Source: CAZLBC01 sp964557575
GTDB lineage: Bacteria > Planctomycetota > Phycisphaerae > SM23-33
DNA length: 44,841 nucleotides
Reading direction: 5' to 3'
Assembly (NCBI GenBank): GCA_964557575.1
Contig: CAZLBC010000033.1
Span: forward strand, 1 to 44,841
Part shown: in pieces, positions 1-7,479 of the stretch
Position numbering within the stretch: position 1 is the stretch's first letter
How the letters are laid out: the number at the start of each line of letters is the position of its first letter
Notes under the pieces: model-generated
Seen by the model: only the letters and a program-made list of their open reading frames with translations
Told to the model about the DNA's origin: nothing
The model's database searches: none
Position numbers and translations under genes: made by a program

Positions 1-25
1 TTTGAAGAGCCAGGAGAGTTTTGTG

Positions 26-55
26 TTGACTTCTCGCTCTTCATAGGTGCGTGTC
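26..55. repeat. 30-bp segment repeated at 29520-29549
   Basis: This 30-base stretch, starting TTGACTTCTCGCTC and ending GGTGCGTGTC, occurs again with no mismatch at 29520-29549 in the same orientation. At the second site it belongs to a tandem of GTATTGCGTGTCC-type repeats. Here it lies upstream of the phosphatase gene, and no protein reading fits it. It is best read as a member of the dispersed repeat family described at 25468 and 29495. Confidence 0.8.
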
Positions 56-130
56 GGCTTCGTGTCTGCGTACAATTGCACAACCGGCGGGCGGGCCGAG
101 CTAGACGAACGGAAGCGAGGTAACGGAAAC

Positions 131-775
131 ATGGGCCGAAAAAAACGCGCAGCGAGCCGTCGGAAGAAGATCCTGACCGCGGCGGCGATCGTCGTCGCCG
201 GGACGGCCGCGTACGCGGCGTGGGCGGTCCTGTACGGCGGCTGGCCGTTCAATGCGATCCCCGGCATGGCGGACGCCGTGCGGCCGTGGAGCTGGGCGAC
301 GCCGGTGGAGGACGATCGCCTCGAGAATTTCTACCAGGTCTCCGGCGACCTCTACCGCGGCGCGCAGCCCGACCGGGAGGGCATGGTCCGGCTCCGGGAA
401 CGGGGCATCGCGACGGTGGTCAACCTGCGGAAGCTGCATTCAGACGACGACGAACTGGCGGGGGTTGATCTCCGGCATTACCATTTCCCGATGACGGGAC
501 TGATGCCGGACGACGAGGACCTCGTCGCGTTCCTCCGCGTCGTCATGGACCGGCGCAACACGCCCGTCTTCGTCCACTGCTGGCACGGATCGGACCGTAC
601 CGGGCTGATGTGCGCGGCGTATCGCATCTTCGTGCAGGGGTGGTCGCGAGCCGAGGCGGTCCGCGAGATGAGAGAGGGCGGGTTCGGTTTCCACACGGCC
701 TGGGGCGACATCGACGGGTACCTCCTCGATGACATGGACGCCGGGTCGATCCGCCGGCAGCTTGGTATTGAATAG
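131..775 (+). CDS. Membrane-anchored dual-specificity/tyrosine phosphatase
   Basis: The product is 214 aa with a basic N-terminus (GRKKRAASRRKK) followed by one hydrophobic helix at about residues 14-35, so the catalytic domain is probably held at the membrane. The phosphatase signature HCWHGSDRTG is intact, with nucleophile Cys150 and phosphate-binding Arg156. The stretch YRGAQPDREGMVRLRERGI is typical of the DSP/DUF442-like family, which hydrolyses phosphotyrosine, phosphoserine/threonine or small phosphate esters. The substrate cannot be told from sequence. The ATG at 131 is preferred over an upstream GTG at 47 because GAGGTAA precedes it at good spacing, and the upstream stretch overlaps repeat DNA. 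It stands alone, with a repeat-rich gap on its 3' side. Confidence 0.85.
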   Translation: MGRKKRAASRRKKILTAAAIVVAGTAAYAAWAVLYGGWPFNAIPGMADAVRPWSWATPVEDDRLENFYQVSGDLYRGAQPDREGMVRLRERGIATVVNLRKLHSDDDELAGVDLRHYHFPMTGLMPDDEDLVAFLRVVMDRRNTPVFVHCWHGSDRTGLMCAAYRIFVQGWSRAEAVREMREGGFGFHTAWGDIDGYLLDDMDAGSIRRQLGIE

Positions 776-840
776 GCAAGAAACGAAGAGCGAACGGCTG
801 TTGGCTCAATCGGCCCGGCAGCGCCGAAAACAGAGAATAA

Positions 841-976
841 AATGGACACACAATACGTTCGCATTCTCATATAATCGGTTTCGGCAGTGGTGTACTATAT
901 CATCATCGGTCCGGTGGTTTGCGTATTGAGTGTCCATTCTTTGTCCATCTTTGACGGCACGTATTGCGTGTCCACT
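841..976. repeat. Inverted and direct GTATTGCGTGTCC-type repeats
   Basis: Three copies of a 17-base unit lie in the 222-bp gap between the phosphatase and the propeller gene. The copy at 841-857 is inverted (AATGGACACACAATACG). The copy at 922-938 is its reverse complement with one mismatch, and a third direct copy lies at 960-976. The 841/922 pair could form a 17-bp stem with a loop of about 64 bases. A related 15-base match at 1036-1050 falls inside the signal peptide of the next gene. The gap holds no other recognisable gene. Confidence 0.75.
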
Positions 977-997
977 CTTTGAAGAGGTGTGGTTTCG

Positions 998-1612
998 ATG
1001 AAAACGGGATGGCTGATAATCATACTGGCGGCGACCGTATTGCCTGTCCCCTTCCTCGAGCCCTCCCTCGCCCCGGCCGCCGACTGGCCGTCGTGGCGGG
1101 GGCCGACCGGCGACGGGATCTCTCCCGAGACCGGCGTCCCGGTCCGGTGGTCCGCCGACGGGAACATCGCCTGGAAAACGCCGATCTCCGGAACGGGACA
1201 CTCCTCCCCGATCGTCTCGGCCGGACGGATCTTCCTGACGTCGGCCGACCGGTCGAAGTGGACCCGCACGCTGCTGTCCCTGGACGCGAAGACCGGCGAG
1301 ATCCTCCGGCGGCGGGTCGTCCTGAAAGCGAAGCCCGAGAAGACCCACCGGCTCAACTGCCTGGAAGCCAAAACCGGCCGGGTGCTGTGGCGCGAAAAAC
1401 TCGGCCGCCACCACAGCGCCAGCCCGGTTTCGGCCGGCGGCAACCTGTACTTCCTCGACGACGCGGGCGTGGCCTGGGTCGTCGCCGCGGCGCCGGCATA
1501 TCGGCTGGTTGCCCGCAACGATCTGGGCGAGCAGTGCCGCGCCTCGCCGGCCGTCGCCGGCGGCCGCATCTACATCCGCACCGCGCGAAACCTGTACTGC
1601 ATCGGAAAGTGA
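998..1612 (+). CDS. PQQ-like beta-propeller protein, internally shortened
   Basis: The product is 204 aa with a signal peptide (hydrophobic residues 4-24, ending near APA). It then has propeller-blade motifs: ADWPSWRGPTGDG, IAWKTPISGTGHSSPIV, LLSLDAKTGEIL, LEAKTGRVLWREKLG and a closing blade AGGRIYIRTARNLYCIGK. BamB/PQQ-like planctomycete-type proteins of this kind usually have about 400 residues and 7-8 blades. Here only about four are present, and the join near residue 118 (KPEKTHRLNCLEAKTGRV) looks like the end of an early blade fused to a late one. The reading frame is intact. Start: GAAGAGG lies 10 bases before the ATG at 998. It is probably an exported or periplasmic remnant, and function may be lost. 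Confidence 0.75.
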   Translation: MKTGWLIIILAATVLPVPFLEPSLAPAADWPSWRGPTGDGISPETGVPVRWSADGNIAWKTPISGTGHSSPIVSAGRIFLTSADRSKWTRTLLSLDAKTGEILRRRVVLKAKPEKTHRLNCLEAKTGRVLWREKLGRHHSASPVSAGGNLYFLDDAGVAWVVAAAPAYRLVARNDLGEQCRASPAVAGGRIYIRTARNLYCIGK

Positions 1613-1657
1613 TCGACCGCCGCCGGCGTTGGAGAGCGGCGGTAAGGAGAGACAACG

Positions 1658-2935
1658 ATGAAACGACGCGCGTTTATCGGAACGATCGCCGCCGCGCCCC
1701 TGGCGGCCGCCGCCCGCCGCGACGAAGCGGCGCCCGGCCCGCGAAAAAAGATCGCCTGGAACAAGCACATCCCGGTGCGATGGGAGGCGGACGTGGCGGT
1801 CATCGGGGGCGGGATCGCCGGCGTCTCCGCCGCCTGCGCGGCGGCCGAGGCGGGGGCCCGGGTGGTCCTGGTCGAGCGGTTCGCCGTCTGCGGCGGCGAC
1901 CTGACCGCCGGCGGCGTGGCCAGCTTCTGCGGGAGGCTGGCGGGCAACGGGAAGACCTTCGACGAGATCGTCGCGGGCCTGAAGAACTGGGGGGCGATCG
2001 AGGGGCGGATCTTCGACCACGAACTGCTGGCGGTGGTGCTCCAGGAACTGCTGCTGCAAAAGGGCGTCAAGCTGCTGCTGCACACCCGCTTCGCCGACGT
2101 CGCGGCGGCGGACGGACGGATCGCGGCATGCGTGCTGGCCGGCTTCTCCGGCCCGGAGGCGCTGGCGGCCCGGCAGTTCATCGACTGCACCGGCGGCGGC
2201 GACGTCGCCCGGCAACTGGGCTGCGCGGTCATGGTCTCCGACGAACCGTTGCCGCTGTCGATGATGTACTTCGTCCGCGAGGGCCGCGGCGCCGGCCCCC
2301 GCCTGCCGGCGGACTGGACGGCCTCCGGAGAGAAAAAGCTGCCCCGCCGCAGCGTCTGGCCCAACGGCCCCGGCGAAAAGGCCATGAAACAGTGGCTCTT
2401 CAATCACTCATCGATCGACACCGAGTCGATGACGGCCGCGGAGATCGCAGTCCGGCGGACCGTGATGGAACGCCACGACGCGGACCTGAAGGCCGGGAAA
2501 CAGTACCGCTACGATCACTGCTCCCCCATCGTGGGCATCCGCGAGGGGTGCCGGGTCAGGGGAGACTACGTGTTGACGGTCACGGACGTGCTGGCGGGCC
2601 GGTCGTTCGACGACGGAGTCGCCGTGGGCAGCTACCAGCTCGACAACCACATCCCCGGCGCGCCGATGGCCTACAAGAAGGTCCCCCCCTACCAGATCCC
2701 CCTCCGGAGCCTCGTGGCCCGCGACGCGCGGAACCTGCTGACGGCGGGGCGGTGCTTTTCCTGCGACCAGCTCGCCCTCTCCTCGGCGCGGGTGTCGACC
2801 AGCGGATCGATGATGGGCCAGGCGGCGGGCAGCGCGGCGGCGCTGGCGGCGGCGGGCAACTGCGACGTCCGCGATCTCGATCCGGCCGACGTCCGCGGGG
2901 CTCTCCTGGCCCGGGGTGCGGCCCTGGAGGTGTGA
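1658..2935 (+). CDS. Tat-exported FAD-dependent oxidoreductase
   Basis: The product is 425 aa. The N-terminus KRRAFIGTIAAAPLAAA is a twin-arginine-type signal, so export in folded form is likely. A Rossmann dinucleotide-binding motif follows (VAVIGGGIAG, glycines near residues 50-55) and then VVLVERFAVCGGDLTAGGVA, typical of the FAD_oxidored family (Pfam12831 type). The C-terminal FAD-contact segment reads NLLTAGRCFSCDQLALSSAR followed by GQAAGSAAALA. Such proteins are abundant in planctomycetes, and their substrates are mostly unknown. A strong ribosome site (AAGGAGAG) precedes the ATG. It lies 45 bp after the propeller gene on the same strand, so the two may be cotranscribed. Confidence 0.85.
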   Translation: MKRRAFIGTIAAAPLAAAARRDEAAPGPRKKIAWNKHIPVRWEADVAVIGGGIAGVSAACAAAEAGARVVLVERFAVCGGDLTAGGVASFCGRLAGNGKTFDEIVAGLKNWGAIEGRIFDHELLAVVLQELLLQKGVKLLLHTRFADVAAADGRIAACVLAGFSGPEALAARQFIDCTGGGDVARQLGCAVMVSDEPLPLSMMYFVREGRGAGPRLPADWTASGEKKLPRRSVWPNGPGEKAMKQWLFNHSSIDTESMTAAEIAVRRTVMERHDADLKAGKQYRYDHCSPIVGIREGCRVRGDYVLTVTDVLAGRSFDDGVAVGSYQLDNHIPGAPMAYKKVPPYQIPLRSLVARDARNLLTAGRCFSCDQLALSSARVSTSGSMMGQAAGSAAALAAAGNCDVRDLDPADVRGALLARGAALEV

Positions 2936-2938
2936 GGT

Positions 2939-3535
2939 TCAGTCGTTCTCGCGTTTTTGCGCGAGGCACACCCATATCATCGGGGCGTTCGCGGAATCGT
3001 AGCGGTCCCTCCTGAGCAGGTGTATCGCAAAATCGGGCTCGATCGCCGCGGCGACGTCGGCCGCCGCCATGCGGGGCGGCCCCGGGGAGATATCCGGCCC
3101 GTCGGCGCTGCCGATCATGCTGAGCCACCACCCTCCCGCGCCGAGGTTCCCGGCGACGGCGCGGGCGCACCGGCGGCGGTCTTCGGGGGCGTCGAACGAG
3201 TGGAGGCAGCCGCGGTCGCAGGCAAAACCGAACGGGGCCCCCGCGATCGGACCGTCGAGAATGTCGGCGGCCAGGAAGGCGACGTCGAGTTCGGCGGGAA
3301 GGTTCTTTTTGGCCGCCGCTATGGCGGCGGGGGCAATATCGATCGCCGTGACATCGAAGCCCATGCGGGCCAGGAGAATGGATTCGGCGCCGTACCCGCA
3401 ACCGATCTCCAGGGCGCGGCACGGGGCGATGCCGGACTCATCGACGTACCGCCGGAACACCCGGTCCTCGCGGCCGGTTTCCCAGGGCGTGTCGCCCTCG
3501 ATGTACCTGCGGTCCCAGTCTTTCTTTTCGGTCAT
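2939..3535 (-). CDS. Class I SAM-dependent methyltransferase
   Basis: The product is 198 aa and resembles the TehB/thiopurine-methyltransferase-like group. It opens with KKDWDRRYIEGDTPWETG, and the SAM-binding motif I is RALEIGCGYGAESILLARMG, followed by the acidic end of strand 2 (VTAIDIAPAAI). The later segment CDRGCLHSF is common in this group. The substrate is not evident. The ATG at 3535 is preferred; a TTG at 3547 would add four residues, and neither has a clear ribosome site. It starts 16 bp after the cupin stop codon on the same strand and converges on the FAD oxidoreductase with a 3-bp gap. Confidence 0.8.
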   Translation of the reverse strand: MTEKKDWDRRYIEGDTPWETGREDRVFRRYVDESGIAPCRALEIGCGYGAESILLARMGFDVTAIDIAPAAIAAAKKNLPAELDVAFLAADILDGPIAGAPFGFACDRGCLHSFDAPEDRRRCARAVAGNLGAGGWWLSMIGSADGPDISPGPPRMAAADVAAAIEPDFAIHLLRRDRYDSANAPMIWVCLAQKREND

Positions 3536-3550
3536 GTTCACACGCAACGC

Positions 3551-3925
3551 TCACGCCTGCGCCCGAAGCATCGTCAGCAGCATCTTGAACCGGGCGGGGG
3601 CGCGGACGGCGTGGGGAACGTCGGCCGGCATCAGGACGGCCCGGCCCGCGGGGGCGGCGACCGTTTCCCCGCCGATCGACAGTTCCGCCTCCCCCTCCAG
3701 GACCTGCACGAGTGCGTCGAACGGCGCGGTGTGCTCACTGAGTCCCTGCCCGGCGTCGAAGGCGAAGAGGGTGATCGACCCGGCGTCGTTTTTCACCAGT
3801 TCCCGGCTGACGATGCTCCCGCCGGCGTATTCGACCAGGGAGGCGAGTGAAACCGCTTCACCCGACGGCATGTTGACCCCACCACCCTCGCAGCAGCAAT
3901 TGTTGTTGTCGGTATGCATGTTCAT
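3551..3925 (-). CDS. Cupin-domain protein with Asn/Cys-rich N-terminus
   Basis: The product is 124 aa and is a single-domain cupin. Motif 1 is the region GLSEHTAPFDALVQVLEGE and motif 2 is PADVPHAV, giving a double-stranded beta-helix fold that usually holds one metal. The N-terminus MNMHTDNNNCCCEGGG is unusual: three Asn, three consecutive Cys, Glu and three Gly could bind metal or may be a low-complexity expansion. GGAGA precedes the ATG at 3925. It lies 90 bp downstream of the APS reductase gene and may be an extension of that operon. Function unknown. Confidence 0.8.
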   Translation of the reverse strand: MNMHTDNNNCCCEGGGVNMPSGEAVSLASLVEYAGGSIVSRELVKNDAGSITLFAFDAGQGLSEHTAPFDALVQVLEGEAELSIGGETVAAPAGRAVLMPADVPHAVRAPARFKMLLTMLRAQA

Positions 3926-4015
3926 TCTCCGTACCCGCCGCATATCCCGGCTTCCGGGGCGGCGGGAGTCCCATTATGCCCGCGGCGGAACCGATTGCAA
4001 ACGTTCGCCGGTATA

Positions 4016-4777
4016 TCAGATCCCGCCGCCGTCCGTGTGCAGGCCGCACTCCTTCTTCCCTCCCTCCCACGGGAACTTGCCGGCCCGCCGGCCAAAACGC
4101 TCCTTGACGGGAATATGGCAGGGCTTGCAGCCGATAACGCGGTAGCGCTCGCCGTACGGCGACTCGTATTCATAGAGGGCGTTGCAGGGAACATCATGGC
4201 ACCGTATGTACTCGTCCACGTCGGCGGCGGTCCAGTCCAGGAGGGGGTTGAGCTTCAGTATCTGGCGTTTCCCCGTGCCCGTCGCCCGGGAGATCCTGCG
4301 GGCCGCATCGGCCCGGTGTGCGGACTGGTCGGCGCGGAGACCGGCAATCCAGATGTCCAGCGTTTCCAGGGCCCGGCGGAGCGGCCGCGACTTGCGGAAT
4401 TCGCAGCACATATCCCGCGCGAGAAAATGGGCCCACTGTCCCACGTTTTCGCGGAGCAGGCGGAGATCGCCCGGATCCGGTTCAAAGCGCTCGATCGCAA
4501 TCCCGTACCGCCGCTCGACCGCTTCCAGCAGGCGATACGTCTCGTCGTGGTTCATGAGCGTGTCGATGAAAAACACCCGTAGCGGCAACCCCGCGCGGGA
4601 GGCCATGTCGATCATCACCACGCCGGTCTTCTGGAGCGAGGTGCCGATCGCGGCGCGGTCACCTGCCTGTTCATACGCCATCCGGAGAAGGTCTTCGGCC
4701 TTCACGGCGGCGAGTTCCGCCGGGGCCGCGTTCCACAGGTCCGTATCAATCCCGGTCTGTCTGCCGCGTGATTTCAT
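4016..4777 (-). CDS. cysH: Adenylyl-sulfate (APS) reductase, CysH family
   Basis: The product is 253 aa, the usual length for the family. CysH enzymes reduce adenylyl sulfate (or PAPS) to sulfite in the cytoplasm. The cluster-binding cysteine pairs Cys124-Cys125 (RDMCCEFRK) and Cys217/Cys220 (GCKPC) are present, which is the signature of the [4Fe-4S] APS-using type. The catalytic C-terminal motif KKECGLH carries Cys244. The PP-loop-like region is AIGTSLQKTGVVMIDMA. Its start overlaps the end of the sulfite reductase gene by 32 bases, so the two are translationally linked. No ATP sulfurylase is visible in the window. Electrons probably come from thioredoxin. Confidence 0.93.
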   Translation of the reverse strand: MKSRGRQTGIDTDLWNAAPAELAAVKAEDLLRMAYEQAGDRAAIGTSLQKTGVVMIDMASRAGLPLRVFFIDTLMNHDETYRLLEAVERRYGIAIERFEPDPGDLRLLRENVGQWAHFLARDMCCEFRKSRPLRRALETLDIWIAGLRADQSAHRADAARRISRATGTGKRQILKLNPLLDWTAADVDEYIRCHDVPCNALYEYESPYGERYRVIGCKPCHIPVKERFGRRAGKFPWEGGKKECGLHTDGGGI

Positions 4778-6113
4778 CGATCACCTCCGCGGCGGGAACC
4801 TTTCGCGCCGCCGGTGTCGCCAGCCGCCCGTCGCGTCCCATCCCGCCGCCGGTATACACGTCGAACACTTCCGCGGTGCCGCCGTCGCCGCGCGAAAGGC
4901 GGCCGGTGAGGCCGATAGCCGCCACGGCCGGCTGGGCGCAGCCGTTGGGGCACCCGGAAATGCATATCACCGCGCCGTTCAGCGCGCCTGCCGAAAGCTC
5001 GCGACGGATGCGGTCCGCCGTTTCGTTCGTATGAACCAGCGCCCGGGCGCACCACCGCTTGCCCGGGCACGCGACGACCAGCGGCCGCGGCGCCGCGCGG
5101 GGCGCCCGTACCGCGGATGCCGCCAGCGCGTCGTCGAGCGTCCGTTGATCCCGGCCGAAGACGATAACGCGGTGGTGGGTGTCGATCCGCACCAGGAAAT
5201 TATCCGCCTCGGCAAGGCGGGCCAGTTCATCCGCTTCTGCGGGTGTAACATCGCCGTTTTCGAACGCGAGGGTCGCGGCGGCGGGATAGGCGGTGGCATT
5301 ATCGGGTAATACCACCTCCGGCCAGTCCCGATCGCGCAGGGATTGGCATTCCGCGACGACGCGGTCGAGAAAGACCTCGTCGCCCATCCGCTCCCGCACG
5401 TGGCGCAGCCGCGCCCGCCGGCGGTTCTCGCGGTCACCGTTGTCGCGGAAAAAACGCACGACCGCGGACACGAACGGCAGGACCTCGCCGGGTTCCAGCC
5501 GCCGCGGCAGGGCCACGCCCGTGCCGGGTTTGGCCCCCAGCGAACCGGCGACGATCGCATCAAAACCGTAGCGTTTCTTTTCGGGCCGGCAGACCAGGCC
5601 GACGTCGTGTATCCACGGCTGTCCGCAGGCCGGGCCGCAGGAAAGGGAGATCTTGAATTTCCGGGGCAGGTCGTATATGCCGTCGATCCCGCGCAGCACC
5701 CGGTCGATACGCTTCGCCAGGGGCATCAGGTCGGGAGACCCCGGCCGGGTGCCCGCGCACGGGCAGACGATGATGTTGCGAAAGGTATCGCCGGCGGCCC
5801 CGAAACACGTCAGGCCGGCCGCCGCGATATCCCGCTGGACCGCCGGCACCTGCCCCGGCGAAAGGTCGTGGATCTCGATATCCTGCCGGGTCGTCAGGTG
5901 CAGCGGTGTTTGGGGACTATACGCGCGGGCGATCTCGGCCAGGCAGTGCCACCGGCTGCCGTCAAGGCGGCCACCGGGTATGCGTATCCGCTGCAGCATC
6001 CTGTCCTCCTGCCGTTGTTCGTAGATCCCGATCAGCGTGCGGTCGGCCCGTTCGCCGGGCACGCGGTCGCAGGGAAAAAGGTTCGACTTGTCCGTATCAT
6101 GCCGCATGTCCAT
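4746..6113 (-). CDS. Siroheme sulfite (or nitrite) reductase
   Basis: The product is 455 aa with two NIR_SIR ferredoxin-like halves. The siroheme/[4Fe-4S] ligands are present as C-X5-C (Cys349, Cys355 in CPGKRWC) and C-X3-C (Cys384, Cys388 in CISGCPNGC). The substrate-side segment LTTRQDIEIHDLSPGQV is typical of the family. The enzyme makes a six-electron reduction of sulfite to sulfide or of nitrite to ammonia. Its place between a cysteine desulfurase and APS reductase argues for assimilatory sulfite reduction. It is shorter than CysI (about 570 aa) and closer to the compact ferredoxin-type enzymes. It lies 3 bp after the desulfurase stop codon. Confidence 0.88.
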   Translation of the reverse strand: MDMRHDTDKSNLFPCDRVPGERADRTLIGIYEQRQEDRMLQRIRIPGGRLDGSRWHCLAEIARAYSPQTPLHLTTRQDIEIHDLSPGQVPAVQRDIAAAGLTCFGAAGDTFRNIIVCPCAGTRPGSPDLMPLAKRIDRVLRGIDGIYDLPRKFKISLSCGPACGQPWIHDVGLVCRPEKKRYGFDAIVAGSLGAKPGTGVALPRRLEPGEVLPFVSAVVRFFRDNGDRENRRRARLRHVRERMGDEVFLDRVVAECQSLRDRDWPEVVLPDNATAYPAAATLAFENGDVTPAEADELARLAEADNFLVRIDTHHRVIVFGRDQRTLDDALAASAVRAPRAAPRPLVVACPGKRWCARALVHTNETADRIRRELSAGALNGAVICISGCPNGCAQPAVAAIGLTGRLSRGDGGTAEVFDVYTGGGMGRDGRLATPAARKVPAAEVIDEITRQTDRD

Positions 6114-6116
6114 CTT

Positions 6117-7349
6117 CTACCTTCGCCGCCGGCGCAGATGCGCGACGACCTCACGCACCGCGGCCACGGTATAGTCGATGTCCCCGGCGCTCGTGTCGGG
6201 GCCCAGGGAAAAACGCAGGCTGCCGCGCGCCAGTGACGGTTCGACGCCCATGGCGGCGAGGACGTGCGACGCCTCCATGACGCCGGACGTGCACGCCGAG
6301 CCGGCCGAACAGGCGATCCCCCGGCGATCCAGCGAGATCACGGCGGGCTCGGCCTCGATCGAATCAAAACCGATACTGGCTATGTTCGGCAGCCGTGCCG
6401 CGGCGGCGCCGTGCACCGTCACCCCGCCGATATCGCGCCGCAGCCCCTCCTCGAGGCGGTCGCGCAGGTCGATCATCCGCGCGGCTTTGGCCTCCCGGTC
6501 GCCGACGGCCGCCGCGATTGCCCGGGCGAGGCCGGCGATCAGCGGCACGTTCTCCGTGCCCGCCCGCCGTCCCCGCTGCTGGCTGCCGCCGTGGATGATC
6601 GGTTCCAGCCGGCAGCCGCGTCTGACGTAGAGCGCCCCGATGCCCTTGGGGCCGCCGAACTTGTGGCCGGAGAGCGACAGCAGGTCGACGCCCAGGTCAT
6701 CGACGTCGACCGGGATTTTCCCGATCGCCTGCGTCGCATCGGTATGCACAATCGCGCCTGATGAGTGAGCGGCCCGTGTTATGTCCGCAACGGGGTGCAG
6801 GACACCGGTCTCGTTGTTGGCCGCCATCACCGATACCAGCAGGGTCGGCTGCCGCAGGGCGGTATCGAGCGCCGCGAGGTCGACCACGCCCGCGCCGTCG
6901 ACGGGCAGCCGTTGAAGCGGCTGTCCCTGCCGCCGCCGGTACGCGGCGGGAGCCGTGACGGAATGGTGTTCGACGGCGGAAATGACTATCCCGCCGTTGT
7001 TGTCGCCGCGGGCGGCCGCGGTTCCCAGGATCGCGAGGTTGTTGCTTTCGGTCGCCCCGGAGGTAAAGACGATCTCCCGCTCGTCGGCGCCGATGCAGCG
7101 GGCGACCGTATGCCGGGCGTCATTCAGCGCGTCCGCGGCCCGGCGCCCCCGACCGTGGGGGCTGGAGGGGTTGCCGCAGTCATCGGTAAAGAACGGCAGC
7201 ATGGCCTCGACGACCGCGCGTCGCACGGGAGTCGTCGCCGCGTGGTCAAGATAAACCGCCCGTTTCTCCGTAGCACCGGGAGAAACGGGTTTGTTACGGG
7301 ACCGGCAGGCACATCTCGGCCCGCACGCATTAGTGGCCTTTGCAGCCAT
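6117..7349 (-). CDS. Cysteine desulfurase, NifS/IscS family
   Basis: The product is 410 aa. It is a PLP enzyme that releases sulfur from cysteine as a protein persulfide. Visible motifs: VYLDHAATTPVR at the start of the fold, TSGATESNN, the PLP lysine in LSLSGHKFGGPKG, and the active-site cysteine in CSAGSACTSGVMEASH. An extra N-terminus, AAKATNACGPRCACRSRN, is cysteine-rich and not part of the usual fold; it could be a small metal-binding tail. The ATG at 7349 has GGGAA upstream and is preferred over a TTG at 7370. It heads the desulfurase, sulfite reductase and APS reductase operon, with a putative Rrf2-type operator 59 bp upstream. Confidence 0.92.
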   Translation of the reverse strand: MAAKATNACGPRCACRSRNKPVSPGATEKRAVYLDHAATTPVRRAVVEAMLPFFTDDCGNPSSPHGRGRRAADALNDARHTVARCIGADEREIVFTSGATESNNLAILGTAAARGDNNGGIVISAVEHHSVTAPAAYRRRQGQPLQRLPVDGAGVVDLAALDTALRQPTLLVSVMAANNETGVLHPVADITRAAHSSGAIVHTDATQAIGKIPVDVDDLGVDLLSLSGHKFGGPKGIGALYVRRGCRLEPIIHGGSQQRGRRAGTENVPLIAGLARAIAAAVGDREAKAARMIDLRDRLEEGLRRDIGGVTVHGAAAARLPNIASIGFDSIEAEPAVISLDRRGIACSAGSACTSGVMEASHVLAAMGVEPSLARGSLRFSLGPDTSAGDIDYTVAAVREVVAHLRRRRR

Positions 7350-7407
7350 CGTTTCCCGTTCCCTTTCCAATCATGAAGTTATATTGACTATCACATTGTA
7401 TAGTATC

Positions 7408-7424
7408 TTGATCAATTTAGTCTA
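7408..7424. promoter_or_regulatory. Candidate Rrf2/IscR-type operator, site A
   Basis: TTGATCAATTTAGTCTA lies in a very AT-rich 130-bp gap upstream of the desulfurase operon. It shares TTGATCAAYWTANTC with sites near 10564 and 22113, and the core with 20045. The half-site resembles the known IscR type-1 element (TTGACY..TTTACTC). No binding has been shown. Confidence 0.5.
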
Positions 7425-7479
7425 CTATTATATCAGTTTTTTAATTTCATGTTTTACATTGGCTTATGTTTTTTTATCA

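Noticed and set aside
806..2407. A 533-residue minus-strand open frame across the propeller and FAD oxidoreductase genes
   Set aside because: It is the antisense shadow of two well-supported plus-strand genes in high-GC DNA. It has Arg/Gly/Pro-rich content and no motif.
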